From positions 95,001 to 137,500 of the forward strand of contig CAUYUJ010011525.1 of the NCBI GenBank assembly GCA_963575745.1: 42,500 nt of DNA. The letters run 5' to 3'. Of this stretch, positions 20,342-29,235 are shown piece after piece; positions within the stretch are counted from its first letter, which is position 1; the number at the start of each line of letters is the position of its first letter. Source of the DNA: Prorocentrum cordatum. Taxonomy: Eukaryota; Sar; Dinophyceae; Prorocentrales; Prorocentraceae. Below the pieces are notes generated by a model that saw only the letters and a program-made list of their open reading frames with translations, was not told the DNA's origin and ran no database searches. The position numbers and the translations under genes are program-made.

Positions 20342-20885
20342 ATGCTCCACCTGGTCCAATGCCTCGCATGGTTTTTATCGTGATCAGTGTTCAATATACG
20401 GCAGAGCCGGTTTGAACGAGCAAGCATCTCAGCGAGTGCAAGTAGGTAACATCACGCTTAAGCACACTCAGCAGATCATCATGCATTGCCTCAAGTATCA
20501 CGTGCCTGTCTGCATGGAGAATCATCTCACTTCTCTCATGCGGAAAGAACCCGTACAGACGCACCTCATGTCCATGCCAAAATATGTACAGGCAAATACT
20601 GATTATTGCCAGCACGGGACCCGATGGAGAAAATCCACCAAGATTTGTGCCTGGAACTGTTCTCCTGCCCCCTGGACGCTAGAGAAGCGGTGCTGCGGTC
20701 GCCACGGGCTGTGCTCGAAGACTGGCCTCAGACACGTCACCCTGCAGGGCAACGCGCCTGGCGGGATGAAATGGACGCAGCTTGCAGAGCCCTACCCTAA
20801 GTCAGTCTCTCGTGCCATTGCCCGGCGGCTGCTCTCCAGTGCCGCCAGTATCGAGCACGCCAGATGCGTGCAGCTGATCAGCTAA
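20334..20885 (+). pseudogene. Cytosine-5 methyltransferase-like domain, C-terminal half
   Basis: In the next frame motif IV continues as 'APPCSTWSNA' (catalytic Cys codon 20343). Motif VI-like 'VCMENHLTS' (Glu-Asn at 20517-20522) and a motif VIII-like 'YCQHGTRWRKST' (Gln 20610, Arg 20622 and 20628) follow. The order Pro-Cys, Glu-Asn, Gln-x-Arg-x-Arg-like is that of C5 DNA methyltransferases, though Ser replaces the usual Gln after Cys. The tail 'WTQLAEPYPKSVSRAIARRL' reads as the C-terminal helix. The stop is at 20883-20885, about 83 bases before repeat B1. Alternatively it is a generic class I methyltransferase of unknown substrate. Confidence 0.65.
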
Positions 20886-20968
20886 GCATTGCCTCACAAT
20901 TGTCTGCAAGTGTTTTTTGATTGAATTTTACAGGTCTCTTCCGGCTGCCAGGCATCCAGTCTGGGAAA

Positions 20969-21087
20969 TGGTGGAAACTCGCCGGCGTAAATGTCTCAGT
21001 TGATGAAGCCGGCGGGCGGCCTCAGCCTGCGCCGTCATCAAGAAACGCTTCAGCCCTGGACAGAAAAATAGATCGGGTGGGGAGCAT
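20969..21087 (+). repeat. Terminal repeat B1 of the retrotransposon
   Basis: 119 bases match B2 at 21225-21343 with only three differences, all transitions. It abuts A2 with a shared T at 21087. It contains the inverted pair 'cgccggcg' and 'gccggcgggcggcc'. Confidence 0.88.
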
Positions 21088-21167
21088 GCCTTGTTTTCTA
21101 AACGTGATTGCTCCTGCTCGCTCGTCTGGCCGACGCGATGCCGTTGCCATCGCTCTTGCTCAAGTTT
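21087..21167 (+). repeat. Terminal repeat A2 of the retrotransposon
   Basis: A copy of A1 placed between B1 and B2, 96 percent identical over 81 bases. It ends with CCGTTGCCAT, seven bases, then GCTCAAG, a near match to both ends of the dinoflagellate spliced leader. Fifty-seven unrelated bases separate it from B2. Confidence 0.85.
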
Positions 21168-21224
21168 CCGTCCTCTGTCCCCTCCACCGCCCTTTCCTTT
21201 ATCTTTGCCTGCATGTATATCAAT

Positions 21225-21343
21225 TGGTGGAGACTCGCCGGCGTAAATATCTCAGTTGATGAAGCCGGCGGGCGGCCTCAGCCTGCGCCGTCATCAAGAA
21301 ACGCTTCAGCCCTGGACAGGAAAATAGATCGGGTGGGGAGCAT
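21225..21343 (+). repeat. Terminal repeat B2 (right end of retrotransposon)
   Basis: The second copy of B marks the right end of the element. Directly after its final 'gcat' the host TCC microsatellite begins. Confidence 0.88.
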
Positions 21344-21425
21344 CCTCCTCCTCCTCCTCCTCCTCCTCCTCCTCCTCTTCTCCTCCTCTCTGCTCCAATT
21401 CCTCCTCCTCCGCCACCTCCATCTT
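21344..21425. repeat. TCC microsatellite at the right flank of the element
   Basis: A (CCT)n tract of about 35 bases passes into interrupted TCC-rich DNA. It is the host target DNA at the right end of the retrotransposon. Confidence 0.9.
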
Positions 21426-23735
21426 CAGCTCTGAGCACGGGCCTGACTACCAGTTCCACATGAAGGCCTACGCTGCGGCCAAGGGCCAAGAGTGCGGCCG
21501 GGCATCGGGCGCGCTGACCACGGGCCGGCCAGCGGCTGGCGCGGCGGGGAGGGGACGGTCGGGCGGCTCACACGCACGGCACGCCCCGCGCGTGGGCGCT
21601 GCGGACCTGGACGAGGCCGCGCGGCTGGCGGGCGCGAGCCGCGCGCCCCGCCCGCGCGGGAGCCGCGCGCGCGCCGCGGGGAGGGCAGCCCATGTGTCGG
21701 AGCAGCGCTGGGGCCGACGCAGGGGGGGAGCTGGACGCTCCGCAGCTCGTCGGACGGTTTCGTTGGTGCTCGTCGGCTCTCCGGCCTCGGGATGTCTTCC
21801 ACCAGATGCGCCTCGCCGAGAGCATTCCCAGGGTGCCTGGGTCGTCCCGAACGGCTGCCGGAGAGCCGAGTCGGGTTATGATTCGAAAGCCAGGAGGTAA
21901 CGTTCGGGGGATAGGCTCAGGGGGGAACGCATCGACCCCAAATCGCCCATTCATCGCCGATAGGGGCCCGAGAGCCCACCGCGCCCAGCAGCATGCGGGT
22001 TCGCTATCGGGGGCACATCGCCGTTCGTTCGGCGATGCGTCGACGATTACGGTACGGGCCGGTGATTCCCCCCTGGGCCGGTCTCCACCGAGAGTCCCAA
22101 CGTCTCGCGTTCGGCAGAAGCCGGCGGAAGGCCCGCGGAAGATGGCGGGAGTGAAACGGCGGCGGGTCCGCTGGCGGAAGGCCAGCGGAAGGAACAGCCA
22201 GGTCACCCGAGGGGGCGCTTCGCGCATCGCGGGTTTGGGTCGGATAGTGTTTGAGAGGCGCGCTGCTCCAGGGCGGCGGCGCGAGGGCGCGAGTATAGCC
22301 GCGCCTCGCGGAGCGCGATGCGCGAAGCTGGGCGACCTAGAACAGTGAGGCGTTGACATGTTTGGATTCAGGCTCTCGGGAGTCGGTCTCGCGGTACCCT
22401 TCCGCCGGGGTGGCATGTGGTGCTGGGCTGAAGGGGACGTCCAGTGGTGCCCCGTCCTGGACCCCTTGAGGCGCCTTGAAAGGTGGCGTTTTCAGGCAGT
22501 GGCGAGGCGTGATGGGCCTGGGTTGCCGTATAGGCCCACCAAAGAATGTGTGAATAACCTCTTCTGGTTGGACGAAATTATCTTAGAACATGCCTGGCGG
22601 TTGAGACATGTTTGTTTTGCTGCATCAGTTTTCTGTTCGACAGCGCTTCTTGTATGTTATTGGAACACCCTTTCGTTCTCAGGAATTTCTGCGGCAGGCC
22701 TACAGAAATGCCGGGACTGCCGGTCCCTGCTCAACTCTTGGAGCGGCCGCGGGCCGCCGCCCCAAACAGCAGCTCGCCCAAAGGCGCCCGTGGCAGAGGC
22801 CTTTCTTTTGCGCGCAGCCAGCAGAGGGCCAGACAGTGGCACGGGAGAGACGCTCGGGCGCCCGCGCGGGCGTCTCGGGTCGGCGCTGGGTCGCCCTCCC
22901 CCTTGGTCCCTGGGCGGCGCCTTTGGCCGGGCCCCCGGCGCGCTCCGCGCTCCAGGGGGAGACAGGTGCGGGAGTGCCGGTGCGGTCGAGAGGGGTGCGG
23001 AAAGAAGGGCGGCAAAGACCGACAAAGACGGAAAGTTCCTTCTGAGCAGGACTCGTTGTCGGTGTCGCCGCGGACGTGGTCCTGTGGAGGCAAGAAGTCG
23101 CCTGCCCAACGGCGGCCCCTGTCGGTTTTGGGCGGCACTTGCTGTACGAGCCTCGTACCCTCTGGTTGCCCGTACCAATCGCGGGCGTCCAGAGAGAGAG
23201 TGCTCCAGCACCTACTCCCCAAGAAGAGGCGCGGACCTCAAAGGGGAGAGCAGGAGGAGGATGATACAAGGCCACGTAGCGACATAGACAGATTTCCGGG
23301 ACTCCGCTCGGATTCCTTGGATCGGCGTTGGACCCCCGTGGCGGCGCCTTCATCGCCGTCCCTGACGCGCCTCGCGCGCTGGGGGAAGGGGGCCCAGCGC
23401 CGACCCAACGATTCCGCGCGAAACTCCGAAAGTAGGCGCCGACCGATACAGTCGGCCCTGGTTAGTAGGCCGACCCTGCCAGCTCAAGGGTGCCCTTGTG
23501 TCCTGTGCCTCGCGACACGTGCCTTCTTGCACTCCTATGGCGATGTGGCCCTCGGAAGGGTCTTGTGTCCTCTCGCCTGTCCTGTCCTGTCCAAGTCCGA
23601 AAGTGGGCGCCGACCGACACTTCGATCGGTGCAGCCACGGTGAGGGTGTGCGGCCGGCGTTTCGGAGGGCAGCGCCGATGTCGGCCAGAGATGGGGCCCC
23701 GCATGGGGCACCCGAGCCCTCGTGCTCTCCGCCCC
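21426..23735. other. GC-rich unassigned DNA
   Basis: Long open frames occur in several phases (for example 21692-22348 and 22612-23643), overlapping each other on both strands without a recognisable domain. A short phrase 'GPDYQFHMKAYAAAKGQ' near 21440-21490 looks protein-like but is isolated. The motif 'ccgaaagt.ggcgccgaccga' occurs twice (23427 and 23598). No gene is called. Confidence 0.4.
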
Positions 23736-23784
23736 TCGCCTCTGCGAGCAGCGCTGGCGTCGAGAGCGTATGCCCTGGCCGCGC
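23736..23784. repeat. Left copy of a 49-bp direct repeat flanking the 87-bp array
   Basis: This 49-base segment ('tcgcctctgcgagcagcgc...') matches 25504-25552 at 41 of 49 positions. The two copies bracket the 87-bp satellite. Confidence 0.7.
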
Positions 23785-23930
23785 TGTGTTCACGTTTTTC
23801 CCCAATTCATCCTGTTGTAGAGGGCCCTTGTTCTATAGAGGCATCTCCCCCCGCGGTCTCCTCTCTCCTCTCTCCTCTCCTCCTTCTCCTCCCTCCTCCC
23901 ATCCCAGACTCCGCCTTCCGCATCTCAACG

Positions 23931-25361
23931 ATTTCGGCACACCCCTCTCTCGTTTCGTGGTCCCATAGGGAGCCCAGCCTAAGGCTCAAACGGCAGGGAC
24001 CGCATGCAGTTCCACCACCCATCTCGGCGCGCCCCTCACACGTTTCGTGCCCCCACAGGGAGCCCCACCGAAGGCCCCAGCGGCAGGGTCCGCATGCAGT
24101 TCCACCCCCAATCCTCACGCGCTTCGTGACACAGGAGGGAGGCCCACCGAAGGCCCCAGTGGCAGGGTCCGCATGCAGTTCCATCCTCCATCGCACCATC
24201 CTCACACGTTTCGTGGCCCCATGGGGGGTTCCATCAAAGTCCGCAGTGGCAGGGTCCGCATTTCCACACCCCATTGCGGCGCACCCCTCACACGCTTCGT
24301 GGTTCCATAAGGAGCTCCACTGACGGCGCCAGTGGCAGAGTCCGTATGTAGTTCCATAGTTTATTTCGGCGCACCCTTCACACGTTTCGTGGCCCCGTAG
24401 GAAGATCCACATCGAAGGCTCCAGTGGCAGGGTCCGCATGCTGCCGTGCCCATCGGCGCACCCCTCGCATTTTTTCTGGCCCTATGGAGAGCTCCATCGA
24501 AAGCCCCAGTGGCAGGGTCCGCATGCAGTTCCACCCCACAAGTTGGCGCATCCTTCACAAGTTCCGTTGTCCCATAAGGAGCTCCATCGAAGGCCACAGT
24601 GGCGTGGTCCGCACGCAGTTCCACACCCCATGTCGGCGCACACCTCACACGTTTCGTGGCTCCGTAGGGAGCTCCACCGAAGGCGCCAGTGTCAGGGTCC
24701 GCATGCAGTCCCAACCTCCCACTTCGGCGCACCCCTCACACAGTTCGTTGGTCCATTAAGAGAGGGTCCGCATGCTGCCGTTCCACCCCCAATTCGGCGC
24801 AGCCCTCGCATGTTTCGTGGGGAGCTCCATCGAAAGCCCCAGTGGCAGGGTCCGCATGCAGTTCCACACCCCCATGTTGGCGCACTCCTCGCACGCTACG
24901 TTGTCACAGAAGGAGCGCCACCGAACGCCACAGTGGCAGGGTCCGCATACAGTATCACTCCCCATTTCGGCGAACGTCTCACACGTTTCGTGGCCCCACT
25001 AGGAGGTCCAGCCCGAGTGGCAGGGTCCGCATGCAGTTCCAACCCCCACTTCGGCGCACCCCTCACATGTTTCGACTGCCCGTAGGGAGGTCCACCAAAG
25101 GCCCCAGTGGCAGGGTCCGCATGCTGTCGCTCCACCTCCCAATTCGGCGCACCCCGGAAACGTTTCGTGGCTCCAGAAGGAGCTTCACCGAGGGCCCCAG
25201 TGGCAGGGTCCGCATGCGGCTTCAACCTCCCATGTCGGCGCACCCCTCGCACGGTTCGTGGCCCCGTGCGGAGCTCCACCGAAGGCCCCAGTGGCTCCCG
25301 CTTGGCGTACCCGCACCCGAACTGGCACATCCCTCAAACGCTTCGTGGCCCCATAAGGAGC
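23931..25361. repeat. 87-bp satellite array, about 16 copies
   Basis: The landmark 'ggcagggtccgca' recurs at about 24082, 24161, 24248, 24333, 24426, 24511, 24601, 24691, 24761, 24844, 24935, 25019, 25109, 25202 and 25292. Spacing is 79-93 with a mean near 87, and there is one shortened unit near 24700-24770. The unit also contains 'cggcgcacccctcacacgtttcgtgg' and 'ggagctccaccgaaggccccagt'. Because 87 is 29 codons and the unit has few stops, all three plus-strand frames are open over several units (for example a repeating 'ELHRRPQWQGPHAVP'). Indels shift the frame repeatedly, so I read it as non-coding. Confidence 0.93.
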
Positions 25362-25503
25362 TGCCCCTCGTTCGTCCCACGTGCCTTGCGGTCCCCGCAT
25401 CCGCATATGGTTGGGTCCGTCGCCAGGAGAAGTTTTGGGGGTAATCATTCTCCTCATGCTCTCCTCATTTCCCTGGGGTACCGTTTCGTTGAGGAACCGC
25501 CTT

Positions 25504-25552
25504 TCGCCTCTGCGAGCAGCGCCAACGACGAGAACGTGTGCCCGCGCCGCGC
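25504..25552. repeat. Right copy of the 49-bp direct repeat flanking the 87-bp array
   Basis: Pairs with 23736-23784 (41 of 49 identical). The gap between the two contains the whole satellite. Confidence 0.7.
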
Positions 25553-25959
25553 GACTTCTGCTTCTGTTTTTTGGGGGGGGAACTCAGTAATCCTCCTCCT
25601 GCTCTCCTTGTCGCCCTCCTGGGCCTACCCGGAAGCCCCACTCGGCGCCGCGGCCGGGCGCGGCGGCTCGGAAGACCGACCAGAGCGGTGCCCAGAGCCC
25701 AGGGGGGGGGGGCGGGGGGGGATGGATCTCGAGCGGGCTCCCGTTGCAGGAGGGGCGGGCGCACGGGGGGCCGATTGGGACACGGGTGGTTGCAATCTGC
25801 TTCGTGCTGCCGGGTTCGACCCCGCCGTCGGGCGCTTTCCTCGAAGCGCTGGCTCTTCGGGTCGCCTCCCGGCGCGGGAGGAACCGCTTGCACGAGCTGA
25901 TCTGCGAAACCTCCCCTCGTCCCTCCGACCCGACGGGAGGGGCGGCCGTCGCAGGGAGT
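25553..25959. other. No recognisable gene
   Basis: GC-rich DNA with G runs at 25569-25580 and 25700-25722. A T-loop-like 'gggttcgacccc' (25810) is present, but no tRNA acceptor stem could be built around it. Confidence 0.45.
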
Positions 25960-26060
25960 CTTTTGGTAAGGCTCGCCACAAAACAGATTGCAGAGCGTCG
26001 CCGCAAAAGGACTCATTTTGCAAGGCCGCCACAAAACGATTTCCTTCCTGACAGCGGTGC
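25960..26060. repeat. Short block related to the 26-bp satellite
   Basis: Three to four copies of a 28-base unit ('ggactcattttgcaaggccgccacaaaa'-like) occur. The unit matches the 10.2-12.8 kb satellite consensus with GCAA in place of GGAAA and an extra A. They are followed by AT-richer DNA. Confidence 0.65.
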
Positions 26061-26679
26061 CATTTTCGGCGACTGGCCGCGGAAACCAAGGAAAACAATG
26101 AAAAGTGTGGAAACCCAACGGTAATCCATGAAAAACAAGCACGCCATTCTGTCCGGGGAAACGTAAGACTCGAGTACACCAGAACTCGAGTTTGCCGACG
26201 TTTTTTAACGAACCCGGCCCTGGATTTTGACTGTCCAGTTTTCGTGGGATGCTTGCAGCGGAAGCTCGCGTCAAGTTTCAGGTTTGGTCTCGTCATTTTT
26301 ATGATGGCCCCGCCAGGCCAACCCGAGTCCCCCGTACCGGGGTTTTACGTCTCCCCGATGTGTGGTTTCATATGTTTTCGTTTGCTTGTATGGGTGTTCG
26401 TTGTGATTTCGCATGTGTTCTTGAATATTCAATCGTTTCTCCTGTGCCCTTACACACAATTATATTACTGATCAGTTGTTGTTGCTGTGCTTCCGATGGG
26501 TTAGGTAATGTTCACGTGCCTGTGAGTTGCTCGCATCTGTTTTCATTGATTTGTATTACGTGTCGCTGTGGTTTCACAATGGTTGATGTGTGTCCTTGTT
26601 TTTTGCTGTTGTGGTTTCATTGTGTTCCTCGGTGTTGCTTGCTCTCTTGGTTTTCCTTTGGGGCTGCCAAACTTTGTTA
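26061..26679. other. AT-richer interval without gene
   Basis: Base composition is clearly less GC-rich than the surroundings, with many T runs (26360-26660). Short open frames are hydrophobic by composition. Nothing is recognised. Confidence 0.45.
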
Positions 26680-26850
26680 GGCACCGCAACAAAAAAACCG
26701 TGTTGCAAGGTCGCCGCAACAGAAATCGGTGTTGCAAGGTTTCCCCCAAAGGACTCCTTGCAACGCCGCGACACATGGAATCCTTTTGCAACGCCGCCAC
26801 AAAATCAATCAAGTTTGCAAAGCCGCTGGAACACTATCCTAATGTAACGT
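26680..26850. repeat. Second block related to the 26-bp satellite
   Basis: About six copies of a 27-29 base unit ('ttgcaaggtcgccgcaacagaaatcggtg' type, 'ggaatccttttgcaacgccgccacaaaa') occur. They share the GGAATCCTTTxGxAAxGCxxCACAA skeleton with the large satellite at 10236-12806. Confidence 0.65.
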
Positions 26851-27620
26851 CGCTCTACAGGGACTCTTTCGTAATCATTGAGACATTTAGGGCCACATCG
26901 ATATCCTGCAATTGTTTTGGAGTCTTACTGGGTCATCTCAGGGTCATGGCCGCGCGTTCGGATTATGTGGTGCTCATCGGGGTTGTCTGAATACTATTGG
27001 GGCCGTTCTGTGCTAATCCCAGGGGTTTATCACAGCTGTGATTTCGCCTAGGGAACGCATGGGGCTCGGGGAATCAATCCAGCGATTCGCGTAGAGATCG
27101 CAGGGGGGAGGCAGCGAATTGCATTGGAGTCATCATAAGATGATCTTGGGGCCACTTTGAGGTACTCTTCCGATCATGGTGGAATCAGATTGGGATCATG
27201 GGGTCGTCTTGGAGCCACTCTGAGGTCATATTGTATTCGTGGGCCACGGGGTTGTAGTCCTCTCTGCCCTCATCCCCTCCCTTCCCATCCCTTGCCCATC
27301 CTCGACACTGTCACGATGATGGCGCGCACACATTTTTCAAGGAGCTCCAGTTCTTTATTCTGTCATGCATCCTGTAATGCATTCCTTTGTGGATGAGGGA
27401 GCACGGGCTTCCTCTCACGGGCCACTCGGCTAAATTTCCTGCCTCTTCGCTTCTCGTCATAATTCGGCTCAAGACCTCTCGCCATAGTTCGGTCAAGATT
27501 TCAAAACGCAGCGCCACGGAGGTACTGCTGCATGAGGCACGGGCGCATGCAACACGAAGATCATCCGCAACAGGAGGCATAGGGCCAATGCTCGGGAGGC
27601 GAAGCTGCTAAAGCACAAGG
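26851..27620. other. No recognisable gene; weak short repeat
   Basis: The phrase 'gat.atggggtcgtcttgg.gccact.tgaggt' occurs twice (27140 and 27198), and weaker 'gggtcatc' echoes lie from 26900. A phrase 'ataattcggctcaag' (27460-27474) resembles the 3' half of the dinoflagellate spliced leader. No gene is recognised. Confidence 0.4.
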
Positions 27621-29235
27621 GTGGCGCAGCAGCTCATCCGGGGCAGGCTCAAGCTGGTCCGAGCGCAGTTGGAGGAGCGTATGGGGAAGTCACGCGAGCA
27701 ACCTTGGGAACGCCCGAAGCGCCTGGAACTCCACGCTGTGGTCTCTAAAGAGAAGTTCTACCGTCGTTGGTTCAAAGGAGTCGAAGGGGCCCGAGGACAT
27801 TCCATGGTGACTGGTCTTGCCAGCAATGAGTCAGTGCGGAGCTGACAGACGTAGAGGTTCTTGAAGCAGCGTTTGCGGGCTCAGTGGTTCCGAGCAGCAC
27901 TCGCGCCCAGAAAGATCAGATTGTCCGAGGTGCCTCGGCCCAGGCTCTGGACAAGGTGGAGATGACCCAATGCGCGACTCAGTGGAGGCCTGCCGTAATC
28001 AGAGCAAAGAACCCGGAAGTCAAGACCACGCTGGTTTTGCGCAGCGCATGGAGGGTCTCGCAGCGCCTCTAATTGGATGGAAACCATGTGGTCCGCCCCG
28101 CGCAACCGAACACCATCACCCCGCGCAAAGCCAAGCGCGCGGCGGCTCCATCGAGGGCATCCGTTACATGGGAAGTTTAGGTCGGCTGTTCGTGCGAAGC
28201 GAATGAGTTCAAATCTTTGGGGGCGCCAACTGATTCGTCAGTTTCCTCGGCTGGTGAATCGACAAACGCAGACAGCATGGATATCTCGGAAGTTGAATAT
28301 CAGGGTCCCAGGTGAATGTCAAGGTTTGTGAGCCGTAGCAAACTGCAAACACATTGTGTGCCAGTGTTGATACAGAAGCTCGTTTTGTGTTTGCCCCCCA
28401 TCAGTTGCCCGACGAGGGATTCGAGGAGGGCATCGATGGCGCTGACCAGCTCCATAGCGCAATGAACAGCGACGTCGGCACTGACGGCCCAGACCCAGGG
28501 CTCGTCGACTCGGACCTGAGCTTCACCTCACTCGAGACTCCCCCACATGATGTCGGTTTGCGCGATGGCATGCACGACGATGACAAAGACGTGGAAGAGG
28601 TGGGCGAGAAGAAAGAGCAGGAGTCTGAGAAGGAGTTCGTCTAATAATTTACATATCCAGGCGGCTTTGCATCGTATGCCCCCTGTCAGGCGACCTGCTT
28701 TGCGACGGCGACGACGGCGGAGCTGATCAGTTCGTGGCAGGGGCGCCGCCTTCGCCGTCGCTCGTGGACGCTCTGGGCGGCGCTGGGGGGGCGGTCAAGA
28801 GGCGACCCGCTGCAGCAAGTTCAAGCGCGGGCAACAATTACCTCCCCAAGAAAGGGGAAGCCACTACGCATGCTCGCCCGGAAAAAATTACGCAAGAAAA
28901 TTGGTCTGCAGTTTGGAAGCATACGCCATATGTTCGCCGCGACATGACCGCGCGATCTCACAAAGATCGTGCCGCCGGGTCGCAGCAGATGAACGACATC
29001 GTAGCGGTCGGCGGAAAGACTTTGATTGCGCGCTCACCACATATTGGCGTTTGGAGAACTGGAGCCTGTGCCACTGTCTACGTTTTGGCGCGGAGCGCGT
29101 CGGGCCGCTCCAGCAACGCGACAGCAGCTCCTGGGCATGCGGGCTGAAAGCCGAGCGTCAGCGGCTCATTTTACATCATGCAGAGCACGCCGTGTTCGCG
29201 ATTGGCTGGGAAAATGCATCAACATCTCTCCGCGG
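27621..29235 (+). pseudogene. Frame-hopping protein-coding locus, probably a decayed mobile-element gene
   Basis: Protein-like sequence runs along this interval but changes frame several times. 27621-27845 reads 'KLVRAQLEERMGKSREQPW'. From about 27830 a second frame reads 'ELTDVEVLEAAFAGS'. About 28076-28165 reads 'DGNHVVRPAQPNTITPRKAK' and about 28195-28312 'SMDISEVEYQGP', both in that second frame but separated by stops. 28405-28638 is an acidic stretch ('LPDEGFEEGIDGADQL'). 28692-29020 reads 'ENWSAVWKHTPYVRRDMTAR' and 'KDRAAGSQQMNDIVAVGGKT'. From about 29030 one frame over comes 'LTTYWRLENWSLC'. I associate the last two motifs with large dinoflagellate element proteins but cannot verify this. 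'tttgccccccatcag' (ending 28404) and 'ccccctgtcag' (ending 28689) look like splice acceptors, so some shifts may be introns. Confidence 0.45.
28405..28644 (+). CDS. Candidate acidic exon inside the decayed locus
   Basis: This frame begins right after a pyrimidine-rich stretch ending in CAG at 28404 and runs 80 codons to TAA at 28642-28644. Third codon positions are strongly G/C. The product is Asp/Glu-rich ('DGMHDDDKDVEEVGEKKEQ') and has no recognised domain. A GT at 28639 and an AG at 28689 could bound a 51-base intron, but the phase does not join cleanly to the downstream frame. It is probably a spacer region of a larger protein. Confidence 0.4.
   Translation: MPDEGFEEGIDGADQLHSAMNSDVGTDGPDPGLVDSDLSFTSLETPPHDVGLRDGMHDDDKDVEEVGEKKEQESEKEFV

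Larger units (their letters stand above)
14627..21343 (+). mobile_element. Tyrosine-recombinase retrotransposon (DIRS/PAT/Ngaro-like) with methyltransferase-like domain
   Basis: A 6717-bp element is defined by split direct repeats. A1 is at 14627-14707, B1 at 20969-21087, A2 at 21087-21167 and B2 at 21225-21343. Inside, in order, are a membrane-segment ORF, a Gag-like protein, reverse transcriptase, RNase H, tyrosine recombinase and a cytosine-5-type methyltransferase-like domain. There is no integrase, no LTR pair and no target-site duplication, as expected for tyrosine-recombinase elements, which integrate as circles. The coding signal alternates between two reading frames, with switches near 14950, 16340, 16900, 18170, 18960, 20030 and 20340. 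This copy is therefore probably defective unless those are base-call indels or programmed shifts. The flanks are TCC-rich on both sides. Confidence 0.85.

Noticed and set aside
21692-22348. Possible RT motif A ('RPRDVFHQMRLAES')
   Set aside because: No second RT motif follows in any frame, and the surroundings are composition-driven. The resemblance is too short.
23490-24323. 277-codon plus-strand frame over the 87-bp array
   Set aside because: All three plus frames are open across parts of the array, and indels shift the phase every few units.
25795-25830. tRNA-like T-loop 'gggttcgacccc'
   Set aside because: No complementary acceptor stem, A box or anticodon arm could be placed at the proper distances.
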